Positions 8,926 to 20,900 of a DNA stretch of 37,145 nucleotides are shown here, piece after piece. The notes beneath the pieces are model-generated. The model saw only the letters and a program-made list of their open reading frames with translations, was not told the DNA's origin and did no database searches. Source of the DNA: Perkinsus chesapeaki (lineage: Eukaryota > Perkinsozoa > Perkinsida > Perkinsidae); assembly GCA_013115145.1 (NCBI GenBank), contig JAAPAO010000351.1, positions 1-37,145 of the forward strand, written 5' to 3'. Positions within the stretch are counted from its first letter, which is position 1. Every line of letters begins with the position of its first letter. A program made the position numbers and the translations under genes.

Positions 8926-11900
8926 CTATAGGAGAATCATGGATGAGGGAAGCCTAGCGAATCTTACGCCAGAGTCTCGAATAGAGCTACAGCCACCACT
9001 GCGACCACAGAACGACACGAACCTGAATACATTAAGATAGGTCATCTGTTGTCTAAGATCTCACCATATGTTGTCCGAAGGCATCTGACTTGGAACGTAG
9101 ACAGGGAAACGAAACCAGTACTCCATTTTGAGGATGTTCTCGGTCGGTAGCACATGAATTAAGAGGCGGTCCTGACGACCATAACAGTTGCACGCGGAGC
9201 GAATGGCGGTTTGCTTACCATTTTTGTAAAGTCAACCCATTTGTCCAGCGTGGTGTCGACTGGGAAGTTCTGTAAATTAAGAACGTCCGATGTGTGCTCA
9301 ACAGCGTGAATGAAACCTGATGAGCCGTTTGATGGCCGCCACCGCGGCTCGGACGTACCCGGTGGCAGTGTTATGAGAACGCTGGTGACGGCGATCACGC
9401 CCGAGGTGTCGGGGATAACTTGCTGCAAGAACTCAAAACGGACCTCCACACCGAGCTTGGATTCAGCACGAACCGTCGACGGATACCTGACAGCACCGTG
9501 AGATCCTGTAGCCGTTCAAACTTGCCATCTCAAGCAGTCTGGCCGCCTTATGGTTTGAACCACAATGGAAGCCGCTTCCTGGAGTGTCCCGTCGTCCGAG
9601 GTATCAGTGAAGCTCGGGCCCTGGACATTGGTGGCACCATCCACCACCTGCAGTAGGCATATAGACCATCAAGTGAAAAGTGCCTACATTGCCGTCCAGG
9701 TCCAACAGTATCATATCGAACGCAGTGTGCAGCGGTTGTTGCTCAGGCATGCTCACATCAATGATAAAGGCATAGTCTCCGGGGAACTGAGCCAGGTAGA
9801 ATGCCTAGAGGCATGAGGGCATGAGGGAACCCACCAAAGTCTCCGTCAATTTTATCGCGAAAAATGGTCGGTTTGAATCGGTCGTCTCGTCGATGCTGCA
9901 GATGTCGGCCGGGTTCTGAAACAGACGGTATCATCGGGCATAAATTTTATCGAGATACAGCGAACAGCGAGTATACAATTTCACCAGGTATAGGAGTTTG
10001 ACCTTCAGCTAGCGCCTGCCGAGGCACGCAGCTGTCTGCTAAACTTACATCGATCGAATGGAAGGGCAAAGATATCTTCGTGAAGGTGCTACAAGAGAAC
10101 TGCAAGCCAGGAGGATAGACCACCTTGAGCTCACCGCCAGCAGCGACTTTCAGAACCTACTGGCCGTTCGGGCGAGTGTGGTAAGGTTGGCTATTACACT
10201 GCGGAATGTGAACGCAGTTTGACTGACGATATTCAGCAGCCTGCCGTAGGTTACACTGACCGATCTGAACGAAGGAGAACTGTCGGGGAGGAATAAAGGG
10301 AATCTTACTTCATCTGTACGACGTCAAATTGCACTGAGCTTTCTCCCCAGCCGATGCGTTCATCCGAAAGCAGCTTGCCCTCGACGAACCACTTAACTGT
10401 GGAGATGGGCGTCTGCGCCGGTGTGATGACCTAAACTCCACAAGTATCTTTTCTTCGTCGAGCTTCCCCTCATCGACCTTGAGGATGAGACCATGAGTCG
10501 GCTCGGAGATGGCATCTCGGAAGGTTAACCTTGCAGTTGGTCTGCCGCCGACCGCGTCAGTGGAGGTCTTAGCAAGAGCGGTGCAGCCTGTCACAACCTG
10601 CTCAATGACAGATGACAGTTCGATATGAAGGCGCTGAGACTACCGCTCTGGAGCTCCCGCCGGACACAAGACAATCGTCCACGAACACAAAAGTCGGTGG
10701 CGCCACTAGAGTGAGCTCGACAGGCCTGAAAAGTTCGATATATTTTTCCCGAATAAACTGGGCACAGGTCACCTGGCCTGGCCAGGAGTTAGAAGAATGC
10801 TGACGTCTATGATGGCATTCGGTGGGCTACGACCGGCGACGATTTCCAAGCCGAGAGGGTAGACCAGTTTAAAGCCACCTAAGAGTAGCACAATCAAACC
10901 AGTAAAGGGCACCGTTTCTACCGGTTAGGCCATCATCGGTGTTCAGTGGTAGGGCTTCGAGGCCGTCGGCATCAACTGACAACCGTCTACACCAAGGGTT
11001 GCGTATAAAACCTACCATCTGGATCGGACCCTTCTGGTCCCCACGTCTCCAAGCGCCAATGTATCAGACCAGCAGCCGCCGAGGCAGGCGTCCAGCACTC
11101 CACGGCCACGCGGTATTCTGACGGGAGCAATTGGACAGTGAATGCCCCCGAGGAGTAACCACCTGTGCTCTCCGACAGACCCTCGGTGACGAGCTGCGCG
11201 ATTAGAAGGTTGCCGTCGTAGAACACAACTGTGGTGTTGATGAGGCGACCTGACCGACTCCTACGCGGCTGGCCAGCCCTTCCGGCCTACCATCGGCGGT
11301 AGTAACTCGGAAGCCTCCGGACATTTGGTACTCTCCGCCAGACACCCGGAACACCCCACCGACCGGCACCCTCTGGGTAAGGAACACCGGGAACAAAGCG
11401 GTCGCTGTGCTGTCGGTTCGAACACCCCACAGGGACTTGATTGGGTACACCACAGGATCGAGGGCGTACTCGGACAGGATCTGTTTGGCTTCGGTAGCCA
11501 GCAGGCCTGGTAAGGATATCGGTGGCATGTGTTCGGGACACTACCCTACCTGGGAGTGTGAAGCCTTGAAGGCCGACCTTCTCATCTCGAGTTATCTGAG
11601 CGGACATTCATCAGCCAATGGTAGATTTTGGATCAAGGGGGAAAACGCCGCGTTTTTCCCCTAGAAATTGGGGGAGGTAAAAACGGTGTGGATTTGCAGC
11701 GCAATTTTCGTTGACTGTCGAGTAAGGTGGACGAATATGCGCAGTTGGATGAGCTACGGCAGGGTGACCGAAACGGTGTAACTTCACGAGTAGGAAAGAA
11801 TAAAGTAGAAGGAGTCCTATTGCACGGACTCCTGACGATTAGACGAGATCGCGGTACGGATTGTGATGTGTTGTGATTGCTCAAGTAGGTTACCTCGAGG

Positions 11901-14900
11901 TAGCTTGTGTGTAGCAGCCACACTGTAGGGCCCCCCAGTTCTCCAAGTTTTAAGTTTGATATGATACAACTGAAGACATCTCCACCAGAGATGGAGGCTC
12001 TGAATCTTATCGAATCACCAGACTGGTCAGTAATAACGAATCTTTCAAGCCCGCCCACACTCAATGAGTTTCGTGGCGCTGCGGTCGGAGCTGATTTGTA
12101 CACCGTGGCCGAAGTGAAATCGAAGCCTATCGGTGAGACGGCTTCAACCAGGACAGTATCCGCCCGGCTGACGCTCGTGAAGGTGATCTGTACGCTAGAT
12201 ATCGCCGTGGCCCTCATCAACTTGCCGACCAAGCGGACCGTGACGTTCTGTAGCTGTGGCACGATAGTCCAGCCCTCGACAGCGTGCGAGCTCTGAATGG
12301 TACGCCCCGAGCCGCCATAGTGGTGCACGAGCCACCAGTTCTGGGTGACGAACGGAGTGGTCGGTGGGTTGAATGTCGACAGGGTAACGACCAAGTCCAG
12401 GTCTCGAGGGAAGGGGAACGGCTCTCGAATGGTTATCGTCATCGAGCCTTCGGAACAGTTCACAAGCGAGTTAGGCAGCACGTTTGCTGTAGCGTCGCCA
12501 GTGTCGCTCAGGAATGAGAAGTTCCAGCATGTCCCGGGCGAATCTGGGTCCTCTAGAGGGAACCCCTCGGGAGCCTGAATCTCGACCACATCACCGTTAA
12601 AGAGCCTGTTGGGGAACTGCATGGTGAGCTCGAGGTTTTCGACAGCAGACAGACCGTTCACCTAAAAAAGATATGGTGACAATCTTCAGAGTTCTGGGCT
12701 ACCTGAGGGTGACCGTGCTCATCCAGATTGGTGAATTCCCAAATGTTAAGCACAGCATTGATGAGGAACCCTTCGACGATATTCTCATCAAGTGCTAACG
12801 AGGGAGTTGCCGACTCCGCAAGATATGTCTGCAGCTTCCACTGGTCTGGAGCCTGTCCGCTCGAGGTCGGGTTATAGACTTTGACCACAATAAGATACTC
12901 CCTCTCAGATACCATCATCAGTGCGCTTCCAAGTCTGATAATCTGATAAAAAAGCTCGAGCTTCGCTCCGCCTCGGCCCAGCGTTACCAATGTGTCGAGG
13001 GCCTGCAAGTCCGGCACCACACAGAGGTAGTCGTTCTCGCTCCACTGTGAGCCTGCTACGTACTCCCCTCGATCGTTGTAATATGGCAGTTCGGTGACAT
13101 GAGCTTGGCAAGTCCCACTGTCGTGGGCGAACTGAAATCCGGTTGGAGCCTCAACTATGAAGGAGCCGCCTGTTCCCCGCGAGTCCGTCGGGTCCACTGT
13201 TTGATGAGGTATGAACTTAATGCTGATGGGATTCACCCTAGGCTCTATATCAAACCCGACAGGTGTCCTGAAATGAGAGATGTCGGAGCTGTCGGAGCGC
13301 GGCGATGTCGCACCTGGCTGTGGAGACCGGGGTGATCATAGCCCTTTTCCCGGTACTAAGTTCAAACCCTTCAAACGGTTCGCTGGTCTCGCCATTGAAG
13401 GCTATGGTCCATTCGTTCACCAACGGAGTGGCATCCGGGTTCCGCACCACTCCGACCCGAATCACGTACAGCTCGTTTTTCTCCAGACCTAAAAACGCAC
13501 CCACCAGGAGTCGAACCAGCGGCCTTTCGCATGAAAGCCTTGCCTGGTAGTATGCTGATCAATGCATTAGAAGCATCACCGGCACAACTCACAATGGCAG
13601 CTTCAGATGGCCAAGTGGCATACTCTGGTGGCCAGCGCGCAGCTCCGCCGAAGACCTCGGCCTCGGCAACTTGGACCGTGTTGAGGCAGTCCTCCGCGAA
13701 GATGAACCCCTCCGGGCCTCGAAGATCGAACAGGAGTGCGGAGCCGTCGCTTCCTGGGACAATCGTGTCGGTGCCAAGACGGAAGGCAAATATGATGTTA
13801 TTGATTCTTCCAGGGCGGTCATCTCGACCGGTATCGAGCCTCTCCTGGCTACTTAGAAATGGCACGCGAGCCTCGACCATTTTCATGGCGATCGGGAAGC
13901 CTGAAGCGACGACCAAGTCTGAACAGTGGGGTAGGTGGATACTGACCTTGGGTGCTCAATCGATAATCGGCCTCCGAAGTGAGCTCTTGAGTATCTTCTA
14001 GTGCGTAAAACGTGAAGCAAAGATTCCACCCGCACTCGGTAGTATCGTCGGTGATAATCTCTGCGACATCGTCCGGGTTCCGAGTGACCAGCCGCCACTC
14101 GTACAGTCCAGCGGTTATGCCTTCCTGACCGGCCGCGATCGTGATCGTTGGAAATGGCCCTATGTTGGTCTGATAGCTGCAGACAGCGTCAACGGGAAAG
14201 GGGCTAGGACCGTTATCGATGCCCAATAGGGTACAGGAAGCCACCGCCGAGAAGCCTCGAGGCATCTCGATCACAAGGCCGCCGCCAGGAGAGACCAGTT
14301 GCGTTTCGATCCTGACGCGGAAGGTGAGCATGTTTTCCTTTCCAGCTGCATTGTATGTGTATGCCACATGAGCGTCGGACAACGCTCTCACGGGCGGGCC
14401 CGTGACCACGCCGACAAAGGGTCTGCTCTCGGCAGTGACGCCGTCCCATGATATCTCAATTCGCCATTCATTGAAGCTCGACACTGGGTTCCTATCCGGC
14501 ACTTCGATGTCAGCTTCGAAGCCGTAAACCTCGGCGTCGTTATACGTGGCTGAGGCGAAGTGTAGTTGGTTGCCGAGCTCGACGGTTGGCAGCCCACCGG
14601 GCCAGACAGCGGTGATGTTGTAGCCGCCTACCCAATCCATCGTGTCACCAGTGCTCCCCGTGGGATGCATTGCAAACCGGACAGAATTAATATTTCGCCA
14701 TATGAAATTTTGTGGCGCAGTGACTCTTACCGACCCGGTAGCCTCCGCAGGGAATGTCACTGGCGCTACAGTGACCCTGGCATACTGGAAGCTGAGCGAA
14801 CGGGGACGCATGTCTGTTACCGACACGCCGAACTGTTCGCCAGGCACCAGCTCCGCCCCGTACATTCCCCAGGCACGGTGGTCCCCTGTAGGCTCACCCT

Positions 14901-17900
14901 CGTTGAGAGGACCGCTGCCAAAGGAGCCATCGATTCTGCGACCATCAGCGTCTCTCGTGTAGAGGAGCCAACTCTCTTGGTGGTCGAAACTGTAGGCGGT
15001 AGGGTTGGTTATCATCACACCGAACGCGTATCTTAGCCCCGCTGTCATGCGACCGTTTACTGTGATCGAGGCCGAACTCGCTGTGCCCACAGTGGTCTTG
15101 GTGCAGCCATTTTCAACGCCCATGATTCGGTGAGTCGGGAGTGTCGAGCCAGTGGCGTAAACGACGGAATCGAGGTGACGGACGCCACACGGATTGGTGA
15201 AAATGAAACCGGCGGGGGCGACAACTTCGACTTTACCGCCGATGCCAACATCCTGTTCAGTCGAGAAAAACACACGGAGAAGATGTGTTGCTCGGCTAAG
15301 CCAACTGCTAGGCTCTATGTGAATCAAAGGCGTCTTGCCGAGCACCTGAATAAAATGTCGACGCCGGGGATCGAACCCGCGTGCTTACCGCCTTATTGCT
15401 AGACCAAGCCGTCGAAGCCGCATCTGACTCTGCATCCTCTTCAATCCCAGCTAAACAACAGCGTAAAAACTACTATTAAACAACAAGACTCACCGTGACC
15501 CTTAAAAACCTCTGTGGTCGCTTGTTTAACTTCACCGCTACTGTAGCCATCACCCGCACCCGCCAGATCCAGCTTCCATAAATTTCTGTCATCAAACGCG
15601 CTCAACGAGTTCGCCGGATTGTTAACAGTGACCTTCAGGAACACCGAGCTGCCCGCATACACGACACCGTTCTCCGGTAACGTGAAGATGCATTTGTTAT
15701 CGGTGAAACTCCAGTAGGTCGATTCCAGGGTGCCTCTCCCCTGCGGCACGGCATCACCAAACTGATGCAAGTCAACCTCCGCGCCTTCTACTCCGACACA
15801 CTCATACCCGCTTGGTAGAGTCAAGGTCATCTTCGCGAAGGCCGCGGGGGCAGCTCCCCTCGGTGTGAATATCGTCGACCCAAGAATGAGCTGGGCATAG
15901 ATAACATTCGCTTGGTCGGACTTATACGGCTTGGCATTGCCGTCCACGCCATTATCAACCAGCCTGGCGATGGTTCGCCCCGAGTCGGGAGACTTCCACA
16001 GGTAGTCTCCAACAGATTCAATATAGTAAGGGTATTCGTCATTGATGTCAGTGACCTCAGCACCCAGGCGACCCGGAAAGAAGCCTCCACTGGGAATGCT
16101 GATGCCAATCACCGAGAGTCTACGCACTTCATCACCGACAAGATCCGGCATCTCCGGAGGCAGTTGTATCCTCACCTGAATGAAGCTATTGTTCTGCCAC
16201 AGGGTTCACAGTTAAGTCCCTAAATTTCGCCACAATTAGTAAAAATGAAATGCCCAACGCGGCATTGCGGCGGTTGCATTGGTCTGAAATACTATCACCC
16301 GCAAAAGTCAACTGGACCAAAAAAATTCTCCATTGTCGTATACACCTTTCCCTCCTCCTCCCACCTTGTTATTCTGAAAACCTTCAACCACAGGCTCTCC
16401 AATACAGCTCTGTATCTCCCCACAAATCTTATTATCCTCTCCAGGTGGTACAGACAAACACACTGCGTTGCAGGAGGCACCGATCTTCCATTCAGTCAAC
16501 GGCCACAGCATGACCCGGATATGATACCCAGCTTTAATTGCACCAGTGAAGAGATTGTCGCCACCTTTAATATCAAACTCTATCGATTCCATATCACCAG
16601 CGTTTATGTAACCTGTCACGGGGATGTAAAAAGCGCGCGCCCAGGTGATCGATTTGTTCCGTACTTACCATTGGTTCCGCCCACCAGAGTGAAGCCCCTC
16701 GAGCCGAAGCTGGGTGTAGCAGTGCCAGCGCTGGGCAGACCCTGTTTCGTCGACAGCTGCGCTCGGCCCATTTCCAGTGCCGAATAAGGATTGTTATCGA
16801 TATCATCGTGCACGAGGAGATGCACATAATCGCAGCTCCGAAGGTCGTCGGGATCACCAAAATTGCCGCAGGTTTTGCTCCCACAACAATCGTCATTTTT
16901 ATAATTAGCGCCGGTGGCCGTCGAACCCACGACCACCAGCTGGTAATTCTGCCCCGGTCGAAGCCCCGACCGTTCCACAAAAATGACTGTGATCTCTCTG
17001 GATGTAATGGTGCTGCCGTCTGGTCTTATGTTCCTATAGTAGCAACCCTGCGGCACCGGGAATCCATAGTCGGCATCATCCGACCACATCTCCCGGAAAA
17101 TTTTTCCGCATGCGAGTTGATTGGCTTCGTGGATCTCATCTTCCTCGGGAATCTCCGCTATGTCGTTCATAGCGACATCGCCGTAGTGTATATCAAACAT
17201 TGCAGGCACCTTAACCATAATTCTCAGGGCCATTCTTCCGGCTGCGGAGGAGTATCTTAGACCCGCGCTGCCGCCAGCCGTTTGAAAGCTGATAATAACC
17301 GGCGCGCGCACTCCACCAGCGGTGCTGGTGCTGACGTGTAAACCGACGCCCTTCATCACAGCAGCACCGACCACCGATAGACGACCGACCTCGTATAGGT
17401 ACTTCCCAGGCAGACCACTTGGTGCCCAACAGACTTTCATTTGGCTTCGCTCCGCTAAACCTTTTAGCTCCTCTCGCGTGTGTGCCTTATTCGTTCGTTT
17501 CCATTCGCCTTGTGAAACTGTGAATGATGGCGGATTATTAGACCACCCCAATGGTATCGAATAAACTGTGTCGGATACTTTAGTGATCTGATGTCCGATG
17601 TCGTAGGTGTCCTGTAGAGTATTGTCGTTCGCAGAGGAATCACCGTACGGGAACATTCCCATCAGACTGCTCAACTGCTCATCAGAACCTACTACCCGAG
17701 ATATCGGCACCTAGCCTTCCGCGCCAGACGAGGGGAATTTCTCTCACGACTCTCTGGACAAAGCATTTTCGATTGAGTTTTCCCTACTCGACCGCCCGTA
17801 ACCCAGTCAACTGCGACTCGAAACGAACAATTTCACACGGCGCTATTCACTCATTCGTAGGAGTTCCGGTGAAGAAAGTAAATATTTCACATTTTCGGAA

Positions 17901-20900
17901 AATCGAAGAAGGGTCCATGGAACCCCACCTGTCCGAGTGGCGGATGACACCATTGCTCTGGATTACATGATCAAGATGCCTTGCTGCCCCAGCGACACCA
18001 TTGAGGAAGCCGACGCACTTTCACACGAATGATCATAACGTTCTCATCACAATTGCGATAATCGAATCAAAGAAGGAATAATTCCGGTAGAATTCACTGC
18101 GCAAGGTCCGCACCCAGGCCTCACATTGCGCTCCACAGGCATAGCCGTTGCCGGTAAGGACAATCCAATCACCAGTGTCGAGTTTCGGGGGGGAAGCAAA
18201 TGTAAGCCGAGTAGTGGTAGCATCAGACATGACTGTGATGCTGGCAATGTAGGCACTTCCTGAGCACTGATTCTTGGCGTCACAATCGACCTAAGATGCG
18301 TGACAGATTATTCAATAAAATGATCAGAGAAATCAGAGTAGATTCCATAACCGGCTTGCAGGTTCCAAATTCGGCGAAGGGATGCAAGCACACGCTCACG
18401 TAGACCGATACTATTTACGCGATATTTCTCCTCCTCGCCCTCATCGACTCTAACACAAATAATAGACGATTTCCGTCGTGCATTATATGGCGATGTATGT
18501 GCGTAATATGCCCTTCTATAATATGCCGGCCATGGGCCCATTTCAAAATCCCAAAATAAAGCCGCTCCCACTTACCCTATCGCTGGCACTGGTAGTGAGA
18601 GGTATATCATCTGAGCTCGTAATAGGCGTGCATCCTGCCGTTGTGACGTCGGGACAGTTCCATTCGTTTGTAGCAACAGCAAGGACTGGTGAGTTGTTAT
18701 TATCGGTGCACTAACAGACACATGCGAACATGGTGAATACGTTCACCGAGTCACCTTAGCGTCGGGCTCGACGATCCTTATGGTGTCACCATTTGACAGG
18801 CCCCACCTGAAGGACACATTCTACTCAGAAATTGAGATCGTCTCACCCAGTAAGTTCAAAGCGAAAAACGATGAAGGTGGAAAATATCCAATTCTGGTCA
18901 GAGTCTGGCCCTCGTACCTGCGCACGCGTGCAAAAAGATTCATACCGATTTTTTCTCACCGTAAATCTTCCAGCAACGACCCAATAGTCGCCATCTGCAC
19001 AGGCATTGTCCGATATAATGCCGCAATAGCAGAGCGCCATGATGCCTGGCTTCTTCACTGTAACTTGCTTTGTGAAATCACCGGCGTTGAACATAAGACG
19101 ATCGTAACTGCGGTACAATGACAAATATACACTAGCAGAAATATAGAAACAAATTAATTGTATGGGAGAAATACAGATATATTTGTTTGGAATAGGACAT
19201 CTTGTACACCTCTATAGCGGTGTTGAAGTGTATATAATACAACAGCCTTCACTGTCACATGACGTAGTTAGCGTGTCACACTCGCAACTGTGATATTATG
19301 ACATCACACCCTCCGACACACAGTGGCGCAGCACGAAGTCTTTGAAAGACAGAAGAGATACGAAAGCAAATTGCCTATAAAATCGATGGAAAATTGAGTA
19401 GGAAAGTGGCCGTAACAGACAAACATCACCGCCAGAAGGTCCAGAAACCTTTATACGTTTCATCGCTACAGTCTTAATGACAGAAATAAAATACTACTCA
19501 AAACGTCCGGTGGTAATAATAGCGAACATAGTATCATTATCAGCCACAGATTGCCAACCTCCGGTAGAACGACCATGCACACTTCGATCAACCTACTTAT
19601 TAGTGGCTCCCTTATACTCACTGGCAGCACTACTCGCTGTCAGACCATCAAGCAGAGCATTGTCATAGGATCTGATAATAATGAACAAGGTATCTTTCTG
19701 CACGCATGCACATGACACAATTCCAAGCTACCTAGCAGCACAGTCAGAATTCATCAAAGGCGTCGGTGAAGAATCATCAACAATTTTAATTATACCTGAG
19801 GGACTCGCATCATCGAATACGTGAACAATACCAATGGAAGATTCAACTAAGTCGCTGGAGAATACCGATTCGCGGTGCCCGGGATGCTCGAACCTCTCGG
19901 CAAAGCCCCTTTCAACGCATCCCAATAAAAGTTAGTTCATCTTCATCGCTCGTCAAACGTTTGCCAAGGACCAGGATACATTGGTCTGCTTTCGTGAGTT
20001 CCATTCGGATGTAACCTCGTTTTGATTGAGATGATGTGATGACCCGGAATGATTCACGAACCCCGCCATTGAGCGGTCTCACCTCCATCAGTAAAGCCTA
20101 ATGCTTCTTCATATATTTCTGGCTTATAGAGAGCCACCGCAGCTGGCTCATTAACGTACCTTAGGAAAATACAAGTCCAGCAACAACGCTGGAAATCACT
20201 TACTGTATAAAAGGACGATCAGCTGTGTCAGTGGCAGCCGAGGCCAGCCGGAACGGCAATAAGCGAAGAATGCCAACTTTAAAATAGTCACCTAGGTAAG
20301 CATGTCAGTCTCTCATCCCAAAGGCCGTGGGTTCGATCCTCACCGTCGCCATTGCAGCCGCTATCACAATAGCAAATGTCAAAGTACTTCATTGCGTGGA
20401 AGCTCCGTCTTTCATAGGCGTTCTCGCCAGCGGCAAATCCCAGCGGCTCCAAGATGCTGCCAAATTCCTTATAGTCCTGCCGCGCCCCACCACTCATCAG
20501 ATCTAGCATTGTAATGAAATCTCCGTAGGAATATTTAGCCAACCTGCGGTAGCAGAATCCGGCAAAGTCTCAATTAATGTTGACATGCTTCCCGTCTTGC
20601 AGATATGTGTATCACTCCAACTCGGAGCCTCTCCTGTGTTACCTGGTAACAGAGTGGGATGCTCTCACTCGATTGTCGGGAGTGGCTCACTATAGACTAT
20701 CACTCGATCGCTCCATAATTTACCACACTACGACTAAATTATTCACATTGCTCCTGCAGTTTTTACGGAAATTCCCGCGAAAAATTTCCAAAAATTTCCA
20801 TCATCCTCACCAGGATTGATGGAGCACCACAAGAACAGGAAACGGGCGAAAACACAGCGGAGTAAAGATTAGTAAAATTCAGCGCTTTTTCTCACAAAGA

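Larger units (their letters stand above)
8782..16175 (-). other. C-terminal half of the giant protein: about a dozen 'PxGF...NxW' modules
   Basis: Each module is roughly 150-200 residues. Clear examples on the minus strand: TLPSGYECV...VTVNNPANSLSAFDDRNLW (16.1-15.5 kb); VVAPAGFIFTNPC...MITNPTAYSFDHQESW (15.3 kb); VTAPQNFIW...VPDRNPVSSFNEW; EMPRGFSAVASC...LVTRNPDD; LRGPEGFIFAEDC...VVRNPDATPLVNEW (13.9-13.3 kb, joined across an intron); VEAPTGFQFAHDSGTC...VKVYNPTSSGQAPDQW; IQAPEGFPLEDPDSPGTC...TFNPPTTPFVTQNW; VSPIGFDFTS...VWLL; TLVAPPTFVFVDDC...KVITPAQTPISTVKW; and ITLPPGFIHAVE...VYVPSQMPSDNIW (9.4-9.0 kb). Alternating hydrophobic strands suggest an immunoglobulin-like beta sandwich. No known Pfam family is recognised from memory. 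Confidence 0.7.

Noticed and set aside
8445-9040. Independent plus-strand genes past the giant gene's end
   Set aside because: The plus-strand open frames overlap the spliced minus-strand exons, which carry the module ending and the anchor tail.
11405-11420. GGTTCGAACACC as an eleventh tRNA-like intron
   Set aside because: It lies inside a continuous coding exon of the giant gene (SLWGVRTDSTAT) and has no CATTTT at the right distance.
16915-16940. T-arm-like GTGGGTTCGACGGCCAC on the minus strand
   Set aside because: It codes without interruption for QLVVVGSTATGANY, and the 13-base spacing to CA-T is absent.
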